DNA from: Apostichopus californicus
Taxonomy: Eukaryota > Echinodermata > Holothuroidea > Aspidochirotida > Stichopodidae
Assembly (NCBI GenBank): GCA_020650975.1
Contig: JAIPMN010011662.1
Location: 1-44,685 of the forward strand
DNA length: 44,685 nucleotides
Reading direction: 5' to 3'
The translations under genes and the position numbers were made by a program. A model generated the notes under the pieces. The model was not told the origin of the DNA. It did no database searches and saw only the letters and a program-made list of their open reading frames with translations. Positions 12,933-24,500 of this stretch are shown here, piece by piece. The first letter of the stretch is position 1; each line of letters begins with the position of its first letter.

Positions 12933-15690
12933 CTGTAGAAATGGGGAAAAACAAACAAAAGCAAAATATCTTACATTGCAGCAATCCACAGATTATATTT
13001 GTGGGAGGCCACTAAAAATACATAACAAGGAAGAAATAAAACTACACCATATACGACCCCCCCCCCCCCATGCACCATTCCCCATTTCCTTCCCCAATTA
13101 AGTTTTGCAAACCCTACCTCAGAATAAAAATTTGAAGTCTGGTATAAAAGTGTTCAGGGCGGCCATGAGAAGCAACATTAGAGGCCTCTTTACACTTGAG
13201 TATTTCAACATGGAGACACAGCACAAAATGCCAATGGCATAATCCGACAATGACCGAAAGGACGGCTGATAGCCATACGGTACCTCTCAATGGACAATTT
13301 TAATACTATCAAAGTGACCAACTTAAGATCATGACGTTCTGGTCAAACTGTTGGTGGGGGGGGGGGGAGGGAGGGAGGGAGGCGGGGAGCAGCGTGTAGT
13401 AAGTTGAAAGGAAGGATAAGAACAGGTAGGGGGGACGAGTAGTGTTTATTTAACCTAGTTGAAACGTTGTGTGGGATGACATAGTAATTAACCTGTTTGA
13501 AAATAAGGTACACACTTGCCGCCGTTTTCCGTCTTTAGACGGGGTATTTATTTAGGTATAGTTTACCCGCAGACAGTGACAATGTCATAACGTATCAAGT
13601 TTATAGTAGTCCTCATTTGTCACAAGTCAGCCAATTATTACCTCCCATGAAGACCAACTTTCAAGTTTGAGAAGTAACTTTAGCGACTCAACGTAAAACG
13701 GTCATTTCGGCACAGAAGATGGAAATTGAAGCAAAAAGTTAGTTTTTGTGAAAATAGTTTTTCAGTTTTAAGAAAAGTCATGTTAGATAGAACCTGGACA
13801 CGATGACCAAACCACTTGTCCCACTCTCCACCCAAGTCCCGTTACATCGAAACTTTAATAGAGTGATCAGCATATATGTACATATATTTCGGAGTTACCA
13901 AACATGTTTTTTTCGTAGACTTCCGAAAATCCGACAGGAAGGAAAGGTTATGCTAATGCTTACATTGGATATATCTATTTATACCGACCGAGAAAACAAC
14001 CTGAATGTAAAGCTACGTTTTCGTTGAGAAAAATACTTCAAACCTGGAGAAATTATTACGACTTAATGACAATTGTGTAAACGTTGTCAGCATTAATTAT
14101 CTAAGAAAAGCTTACAAACTTTTACCAAATAGTATACTTACCGAATGGTTAATGTATGCATGGCTTTAATCTTCTTATCTAGGGTGTAGGCATGTGCAAA
14201 GTATAAACTAACGTTTCTCTCTTTGAAGATTGATGTAGCCTATACAAACGTTAATCATTTACACGACTTACAAGCTTGACACGGAAAATGAAAGTTCACG
14301 TAAGAATGGTATAGGAATTGGAGTCTATGGGGTGATTACGTAATCGACGAATTGAATTAGCATCGCAAAGAATGCAGAAAGAATTTAATCACTGCAGCCA
14401 TTTTCTTAGTACATAATTATAAGTTTCATTTCACTTTACCGTTGACGAAGTTTCCTTTTCTAGTATTCGTTTTCCCCTCTAAAATTAGGAAATATTCAAT
14501 TACGTTTGACGGACGTGTTTTAACTGCCTGGTCATGTTGAATATCGATATTGGTGCTGGCAATATTGAACCATCTGAGGTTAATTTGTTTGAGTCAATGA
14601 TGAATGATCAGTTTGTGTTACGTCACAGGACAGGCGCGTAGCCAGCCTAGGTGGTGTTATGGGGCAGGCCAAGTCCCCTTCCAATGCTAAGAGTCTGAAA
14701 TTTGAAGTATAATTAACGTTCATAATGATGTAATTATTCATGACACCCTAATGGCTCTACCCTCTGCTACGAATTCGAATTCGGGGAAGGAGGGGTGGGG
14801 CGGGGCATGACCCAACATTTGAATGATGAACGCTTTGCGAAGGGGTCAAACAGCTGGGAATTTTTTGTTTCAAAACCCGTGTAATCAGGGGGTATGAGCC
14901 AGGAGCACTGGGGGCACGTCCCCCCCCCCACTTTTTCCAAAATAGCAAATGTGCCCTACTGGCAAATAAAATGTGCCCCTTTGATGAAGAACTGTCTTTT
15001 GGATATCTTAAGCCTGTTTTAATTTTAATAGTTTATTTTAATTATTCACGTGCAACATAATAGTATTGATAGCATACTAACACATCATATATATTTAAGT
15101 AATATGGCCGGTGTGTATCGGTTTATATCATAACGAGTGGTGGTTGTTGCATGAGAAATTGCCCCTCTTATGTTGTGCCCCCCCCCCACACTTTTTGGAA
15201 GCTACCTACCCCCTGCGTGTAATTATGACGCTCCAATCACATCCGTCGGTGAAATCCCAGCCGTGAACCTAGCTGTGTGTAAGGTGCTGAAGTTCATAAA
15301 GTTGGGCTGATATTTTACAGTAATCATAGGTAAATGAACTTAAGTAAATTAGAAGAGGCACTTGTTTACATTGGTATAATGAAGTTCATCTCGCATTTAA
15401 TGCTCCTCTCTCCAGTTCCAACATATTGAAACAAAGGGGCAGAGTGTCCTTATTCAGCACATTTAAAAAGTTATGATCTGCTGCATATTTTCGTCATATT
15501 GAACTAATTTAATACTGACAATTTAATACTGACAAACTGACATGCAAATTCCCCTGCTATTTATCGTAACCACAATTTCTACAGAGCGACCTCAACTTCC
15601 ACCTACTAAATTGACTTTCATCGTGGAACTGGCACACATACAAAGTCCCACTAATACAGTACGAAGCCGTGCTCGAAACTTAGGATTAAA
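12933..15690. other. Divergent intergenic region between peroxidase and TMEM120
   Basis: The two genes are transcribed away from each other, so this region should hold both promoters and the missing peroxidase start exon. I could not find an exon beginning with Met that ends in phase 2 as required. Homopolymer runs lie at about 13060 (C), 13356-13367 (G), 14931 (C) and 15180 (C). The stretch 14630-15230 reads like a decayed repeat with GCGTAGCC and CCCCCCC-CACTTTTT wording, but no boundaries are clear. Confidence 0.5.
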
Positions 15691-18600
15691 ATGTCTTTTC
15701 TTAGTCAGGCATCTTTGACGGATGAGTTTGACGATCTTAAAGAAGAATATGAAACACTCGTGGTAAGTGGCCTCCCAATCTTGTGAAATTTAAATTTAGT
15801 CACCAGCAGATTTTCCTGCCATTCCTGCGGTGTTTCTTAGTAGTACTAGACGTCTACTATATAGTACTAGACTAGTACCACTACAGTACTAGGCCTAGCC
15901 TTGGCTAAGATCTGGTTCCATTTCTCAGACCTACCTACGCTATTTGACCTATTTCGATCTAAGGTTATTGCTTATTGCTAGCATCTCGAACATGTATTTG
16001 GAGCGAATGCAGAGCTAATTTCTCCGAAAAGTAGCATGATGTAATCATCTATACATATTAAACTGTACACAGATTTGATTTAGTGCTAAGCCAAAATATA
16101 GTCAGTGACCAATAAACTGCTACGTAAAAATGGTAGCAGATATAATATTTGGTATCAGAGATTACGTTCAGTTTCAACAACAAGTTTTGTGATGAACCAA
16201 CTTGTGTTGTAGTCTCTCGTCTATTCTACATCATGGGGTGTATCTAAATACCAACAATACTCTTACAGCAGTTTGTAGGTTTATGAATTTGATTTCTAAT
16301 TTAATTGAATACAGATTTAAGTACATGCTACATTGTATAAAATCTGTTGTACATTTAAACATTTATTTAGCAAGTTTGACATGCTGTGTAACATTTAGCT
16401 ATATATAGGTTAATCACATGAATTATTCCCTGAATTACAATACATATTTGCATTTGTATAGCAACTTAGCTATTTCTTTGCTTGTTCTTAAATAAAAGAT
16501 CAATATAACACCTAAATAACATTCTTGTTCACAGAAACAAAACCAAGTCTACAAGGAAAAATTGGCAGATTTAAAGAAGATACAGTCAAACTGTTTATCT
16601 CTACTCTCTCACCAAAACAAGAAGTACAAGCAACTCCGACAGGCACTTGAAGGGTACAGTATAAAAGAAAACATTAAACTGAAAGTGTCAATTGATTTCA
16701 TTAAATTTGTCAATACTGTGAGACATTTTAAGCCGCTGTTATTGGAAAACATTAGCTAGTCAAGTTTTATATCAAATAATAAAGAAGGTGAGGACAATTT
16801 TACAGCTTTGAAAGTTGTCTTTTAGATACAATCAATACTAATAAGTGCAGTGTTTGGGCGGGGCTTAAATTCATTAAGTAATCTCTTAATCTTATTAACA
16901 CTCCTATGGTGAACAATAACAGCAGGAAATCATATCCATCATTTGCAATCTTTGTAGTTTGTATGAAGAATAATTTAGCGTTGAAATTTTGTGTAGTACT
17001 TTTGAAGGCTATGAATTTTGTCACATACAAAATACTTTATAGCTTCTATGTACAACAACTATTATACATCTTTGCACTTGTGTAGCATTTCTTGTGTAGC
17101 AAGTTATTTGCATAGCATTTGCATCACAATATGTGTTAAATTATTCCTTGGGGTTGGTAATGTTGTGGAGGAATCCCCCCCCCCCCCATTCATGTCTAAA
17201 AAAATGCTTTAAGAACAGATTGAGTCTACCCTAATAAGTATTCCACCACAAAATAATGTACAATGTAACAATTATTCTAAAGTTGGACGGAGATTTGGTG
17301 TGTACATATTCTGCAAGTATCAGAAAACTTCTAAGTATATACTGTAAGTATTCTTGGAAAGTTGAACAGTACAGTAATATTGCACATTAAACTCAGTACA
17401 GTATTTAGTGTACCCAAGAACAGTTCCAGTATAAGTACTATACTGAGAATAATTTATATACTTAGTAATTAATGTTTTTGAGTACACAGTTATGACTTAC
17501 ATCGTTATTTCATTTTGTTTCTGTACAGATCAGACTCTAGCCTATCAGAAGAGGATGCTGCTCTGGAAAAGAAAATCACAGAGAGACAGAAATCCTGTCG
17601 AAGTGTCCAAGAGAGTTTACCAAAGTCAAATAGGTAGGAGAAGAGACACAGAGTAGAATATGAACTATGTGTTTATTTGTACACTGTATTTGTACACTGT
17701 GTTAGTTATGGTAGCCTATCTATTAATATGTTTGATATTTAATGTTTTAAGTCAATTGACATAGCTGATGGAGCTTAGACTATGTAGCAAATAGTCTATT
17801 GATATATCTCAGGTGTACACTGTGTTAGTTGTGGTCTCTTCAATATATACTGTACTCTGTGATACTTCTTGTGGTTTTCTGATTTTGCTTTCTCATTCTT
17901 TCTCATTTTTGCAGCTTTTTACTTAATGTGATTGTTGGACAAGTTAGTGTTTCTCTTTTGACCAAGGCAGAAAAGTAAGTCACTTTTTATAAATTTGCTG
18001 ACCCTGTGAGCTGTTTTTCAGACTATATTCTGTAAAAAATGTTGCCACATTGCCAATAGTAATATTTACTGGAAGTAAGAGGACCCTTCATTTATACTGT
18101 TCTGTCGGTATTCACAAGTACACACTTGCACACTCTTAAAACATGTAAGTAATGGGAAAGCAATCAAATGTGGTGAGTGGTATGCAGATATTCAATTAAC
18201 CATTGATTACTAACTATGTTTCTCAAATTGAATGGAGTCAATGTTGGAAAAAGTATATGATCAACAGTTTATAATTATTGTTTTAATACTAAAATGTAAT
18301 TTGCCAAGCTATGATTTCATGTGCATTGATTTTTCCAAGTAGTTGATGTATTTTGAACCCATTCACACAGAGTGGTGACATTTGGCATTTAGTTTCTTGA
18401 ATATTACATTATTAAATACATATGGATATTAAATCTTACAGTCAAATGATAGATTTGGTTATTGCTTCAAACATGAATGTTTCTATCCTTGTGCCTGTGA
18501 AATTATCTACATTTTTTTTCTCTTTACCATTCTCATTAGGTATGACTACAAACAAGGCTACGAACAGTTTAAGCTTTACACCACCATCATCATGCTGGTA

Positions 18601-21485
18601 TATTCCCTGGTCAACCTCTTCATTGTTCAGTACAGGTAGGTCATCCAACAGGCCAGAACCGGAGTAAATAAACTCATTTGTCAAAAGATGAATTGGCAGG
18701 TTATCTCTCAGATGTTTTACTTCTTTATGTATCATTTGTTGTATATATTAGTGAACCCTTTGCGGTACTTGAAAAATTGGTACCTAAGAGTGGTAGCATT
18801 GTTGATGATAGGACAAGACTATTGAACCTTTTAAAATCTATGATCTGTCTAAAAAATAACGTGTAGATTCTGGTGATTTTGTGGGTACAGTAATTTGTGG
18901 TAATACTGTGTAGTTCCAAAGGATAGGCTAACAGTATGGTCAAGTGATAGGTTATGCTAGGTCTGGAAATAGTTGGAAAATGGAATTTGACTTGATAATA
19001 GAGTATTAAAAAGATTGTTAAGATCTTTGACACAGTCAGCTTTATATTGCAATCTTTTGTAAAGAACATTGCAGATTCTGTAAGAATTGCAGAACGTTAC
19101 AGATTTAAGATTGTCATCTTAAATATTGAATAAATCCCATACATTTTGAAATATTCTGCATATAGTAACTGGCCAAATAAAAATGCAATTTACAAATATG
19201 TTGAATAATTATTCATTCATTAACTGTTACAAAATATAATTTGTCAGTAATGGACAAACAGCTTAAAGCTTGACTGGAATTGATAAAATGTTAATATTTT
19301 GTGAACATACCTTGACAAGGGGGGGGGGGGTTAGTCTATCACAAATTGCAGACAAAGTGCCAACAAGATTTTATGATTGCTTCTATGTTGTTCTTTTACA
19401 TTTATATGACATTTGCTCAGTAAACAACTAATCTTGGTACAAGTACAGTTTTTGGAAGTCAAGATGTTTAAATGTTAAGATCATATGCATTATTTAACTT
19501 TTGTAATATTTTCTATATTTTGAATTTTGAATTTTGATTCACGGCACAGCAACTCTCATTTAATACAACGGTAAGTGTGGATTGTGTCCTTCAATGATCT
19601 ACTGTTGTGTAGTTTCTGGTTGATGGTTTCCATGGTAACATGTAAATTGGTGGTGGACTGTTGTGATAGATATAATGGAAAAACCTTACAGATTTGGCAA
19701 GACCAAAACATTTCTTGTCTACTATTTATATTGCCCGCATGACAATTAATGATGTCGTTCAGCCTATGTGGTATATTTTATGTGGAATGAGGGAAGGTTG
19801 CATGGTTGGTACTTGTTAATTTATTACAGCTCAATGGTGGGCCAATGGGGATATCTAGCCACTCCCTAAATCAATAGAGGGCGATGTCAGATTGGTCCTA
19901 TCTAGTTCTGCGAAACTTGACAAGCTGCAGTCTCTGAATTCACTGTGAATTCCTTTGAAGAATCACTACTATGCAAACTAACTGCACATTTCTTAAATCA
20001 CACATAGTGTGACATATTCAAACTAACATATACATATTTTTGTTACCACTCATATACTAGCACATTTCAGCAACAATATCTTGCCCACCGTTCATTTGGT
20101 AACTTAACACACATGTCTGGTGGCCAAATAAGCGGAAAGCTCCTTGGAGGTATTTGCAATCACGTTCCCTGAACCAAATTTAACCTTTGATGGTCAATAT
20201 AATTGTATCCAAGTCTCTGAATTGAAATATACTGGACTTATACCTGCAATTCTTCTATTAATTATGGAAGACCAGATGTATTTAAACATATTTTCACAAC
20301 TAGCACATATATAGAGATATGTTACAGCGTTATACAAAATCTTTGGAGATCTAAAAATAGGATAAATGACACACATTAGGACCCGTGGAACCGTAGCTAC
20401 GGAACCTTTAGGGACCGGTGTGACAGCGCCCTCTACATAAGGCTGCAAATCCTCATTAACAATCCAAGGTCACTGGAGATCATTTCACAATAAATTAATT
20501 ACTGCGGAAAAAAAAGAATTTTCTTTTTTGCATCAAATCCATTTGGCACGATTGTTTTTTTATTTTAAATTCCTCTTGCAATATATTTATTATTATATAT
20601 CTTTTCATTTCTTAACTTGTGCATTGTCCCTGAAAACTGGTACCACGATTTGACAAAAAAAGAACAGGCTTTAAAAGATGACCTGCCACAAAATAAAATG
20701 TCAGTCTGTTCGTTCAATGGTGAAAATCCTACGATAATTCGGATGTCCAAGTTAAGCTGCACTGCATGCATAAACGCACCTGATTTTTCTTTCTTGTTTA
20801 CACTTTGCAGCAAGTTTTATCTAAAGCTTGGCTTGTGGTGGTGGTGTTGTTTTGATATTATTGTCTTCTTTTGCATCATGTGTTTCTAAGTTTATGAGTA
20901 ATGATTATACAAACTCATGTGGTGTTATAGAAGTGATCTGTAGTTCCTTCTTGTTTGGTCTGTTATTTTAAATACAGATTCTTTGATCGCAGGGAATCAT
21001 TCAGTCCTCAAACTTTGTATAGCACTTTAGAAGGCTTTGAATGTTCACTTACCAACACAATTTGGTTTCCTGTGATCAAAAACTGCTTTACATCTTTGCA
21101 CTTGTAAAGCATCTGCCCATTTTGTGATGCGATTAATTTCCGGATCAAGACCTTTAATACCAATTCAAATATTGTATTGTGATTCTTACAAGTCACTGTA
21201 CAAGTAGACCTTATATCAATTTCATTATTTAAAAGAATTGAATGCAAAAAGAAACTAAAAAATAAACCAAACCAAAGCATTGTATAAACCTCATAGAACT
21301 TGCAAAATGTACATTATTCCTTGTAGCAAAGATCTCAGTACACATTTTATTTATGCAAGGCTACAATGTACAGAATGCTGGCTTTGGCTTCCCAGATGGC
21401 ATTCAATTGTTTCACATTTATATCAATCAATCAGTCAGTCAGTCAGTCAGTCAGTCAGTCAGTCAGTCAGTCAGTCAGTCAGTCA

Positions 21486-21522
<37 letters not shown>

Positions 21523-24500
21523 TAAGTCAATCAGCCAGTCAATGTCAGTCAGTCAGTCAATCAGTCAGTCAGTGAGTCAGTCAAGAGGGCATTACAAAGA
21601 GAACATATACAAAGAGAGATGATATAAAACAATAGCAAGAACATCAATATTAACATTAAATAATATGAGATAGGTATGGAATTGTAAAGAGTAGAATATA
21701 CAGTGGAAAGATAATTGAATGATGGCATTAACTGTACATATAGCAGTGTTTTGTTAATTGAAATCCTGCATTGTTCTGTATAGTGTGAAGTGTGCTTTTT
21801 TAAATACCAAAGGAGTGGAATGTCTGTTTTCTTGCTAACATTTACAAATTTTGCTGGTAGCTGGGTCTATATACAGTATTTGTTGAAGGGAGTTGCAGGT
21901 ATCCTGATGTAATTACTTCTATTATGAAAAGGATCAGTTTTCACGTGGAAAACCAGGCTAGTATGGGTTGCATGTGTCTCAATGTAGTGGTGTATACTGG
22001 TCTCTTATATCTATCATTTACTCACAAACCCAAATTTTCTTCAATGCAAAGGAGTATAGGCTGTAAACAGTTGGAGGCATAAACTTGATGATATTTCATA
22101 TAATAAAATTAAATATCTATTTTGAAGTAAATCCTGCAAAGTAACAATGTTTTTGAGGAGTTCGTCTTCAAAACACATTGATCTCTATCATTTGAGGCAA
22201 TGCAAAAAATTGAATACTGAGGGGGCTTCAACATCACTGCATCCAGGCTACATCGATAGAGCATAATATTTTATGCTCTGCAGGCTCACACAAATTAAGG
22301 CACTTCCAGTTAAGTAAAGCATTGAAACAGGGCACTGTCTTAATGATTCTGTGCTGCAGTTCCAATGCAGGTTTAAAAAAGGAACCATTTCTTCGTTTGG
22401 GAATTTGATGGTCAAATAGCTGAGTGATGGGAGATGTTTTGAGATTTTGTGTTAATTGGAGTCATTCTGATGCAGGACCGAATCCGTCAATTTTATTGCC
22501 CTAATATTGATTTTCTTTTGACGATTGCTAGATTCATCAAACATATTTGTGTTTCTTTTGTATCCTTGGTAACCTTGCACTTAATCCTTTTTCAGTTATT
22601 CATCTTAAAACTAATTTTTTGGTAGTTATGCTGTATTAATAAAATAAAATAAAATATTATGATGAAAATAGCTTTGAATCTTTGAATCAGACAAATATTA
22701 ATAGTATGAGACTGGTCGTCACGTTCAGTTAAGATGTAGTGTGATAACTGAGCACCCTACACTGGTGGAGGATTGTGCAATCTTTCTTATTTCTGTATCG
22801 ATTTTGGCACATTTCCAGTTGTTAGTACAAGCCCCATACACAATACAGTCCATTAGCTCCCATTGTCAGTCACAAAGAAAGAGCAGAAAAATGATTTTTT
22901 TTTCTTCTCCAAGTTAGACTGTAAATGATATCATTAATGTAATCTTTAAGTAAAGTTAATTTGGTTGAAGACATAAACTAGGAGAGCAATCTAAGAGATT
23001 TCCACGTTTAAATCTATTGCAATCTAATTTTGAGTAATTAATCCAAAACATGCCACCAATTGGCTTCCAACATGGAAAGTTGCTTTAACACTTGTCACAC
23101 TTTCAAGATATTATAAAGTTTGAGATAATATGAGTATACCACAGCTGTAAATGCTCTATGAAGTTCTAGATCAATTCATAATTGTTAGAACCAGTGCTAA
23201 ATATGGAAATATTTCTTTCATTCAGTTATCACTAACAGATGTTGATACCAGAGCATTTCCAAACTGTTAGAATCAGTGCTAAAAATGGAAACATTTCTTT
23301 TATATTTGTATTTGTTTTCTTCGGTTTGTCTTGTATATATATATTTTTTTTACTATGCAGATTCATTGATGCTATAAAAATAACTGCTGATTATTACTAT
23401 ATTATTATGCCTAGTTCAGTTATCTCAAGCAGATGTTGCCTATGATTATGAGAACGAAGAATATGGTTTTGACCTGAATCATAGAGAGACACTAGTCTTT
23501 AATATGAGTAGGTATTCCAGAAATGATATGATTTCTGATTCACTAGGTATTATCCCGGTCTTGTATATTTGGTTTGTTTACTCTCCTATTGCAGATTCAT
23601 TGATGCTATTTATCACTTTATGATCGTTTGGTACTACTGCACTCTTGTGCTGAGAGAGAATATACTACGCCATAATGGTTCAAGGTAAGGATGGAAAACA
23701 GTGTAGTATTAAAACAAGATAATTACCACTCCCCTATTAGTTTCATTTTACCAGGGAATTAATCAATCTGGTATTTTGCATACCAATAATTATCCAAAAT
23801 TGCTTAAGAAATTATGCCAAGGTTTTTAGCAGATCTGTGTGCATGTTTTTATTAATCATAAGCAAACTTGACCACTTTTAGAATTGTCTATACAAAATGT
23901 TAACTCCTAGTTAATCCCTGACTCCTTGACGGCCCAGTGTTTTCGATGACAAAGTGAGATAATTTTATTTACATTCTTCACAAGTGTTTTTCATTAAAAT
24001 ATCATGTCTGTTTGAAATTGAGAGGGAGTTACCTACCAGTTGCAGCCACCGGCTCTCCTTCAGTGGCAAACATATCCAAACAACAAGCCCTTTTTAATAG
24101 TAACCATTCACATGCAAACAGCAACAACAAAAGTAACAAATGAAATGTTTAGAGGGCCATGACCTCAATTGTTATCTGCTCAGAAACACACAAGAAAAGA
24201 CTATTACACAGACGTAATCGAAACAAAGTCAGGGAATAATTAAACCTGTATCGCACAACAGATTACTATGCAAAATAGACAGATTACTATGCAAAATGGG
24301 CAACTTGCTATGCAAGTGCGAAGATGCAAAGCAGGTTTTTGAACACAGAAACCATAGTATGTTATAAGAGACAAAGTTCAGAGCCTTCAAAACTGCTATG
24401 CAAAAATAATACTCTCAAATTCTCTCTTTCTTGAAAGTTTGGAAAAATATATCTGGAATCTTACATATGCCTAATTAGGCTGACTTTGTTAGTTGGATCG

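Noticed and set aside
13100-13240. Possible peroxidase start exon (MLLLMAALNTF on the minus strand)
   Set aside because: It looks signal-peptide-like, but its frame hits TGA just before the only good donor and would not join in phase 2 to the exon at 12932.
21280-21622. Three overlapping Ser/Gln/Pro-rich ORFs
   Set aside because: Product of the TCAG tetranucleotide repeat read in three frames.
21700-22650. Possible retroelement 3' end with (AAAAT)n tail at about 22640
   Set aside because: Only a short A/T-rich tail is visible; I found no reverse transcriptase motif or target duplication.
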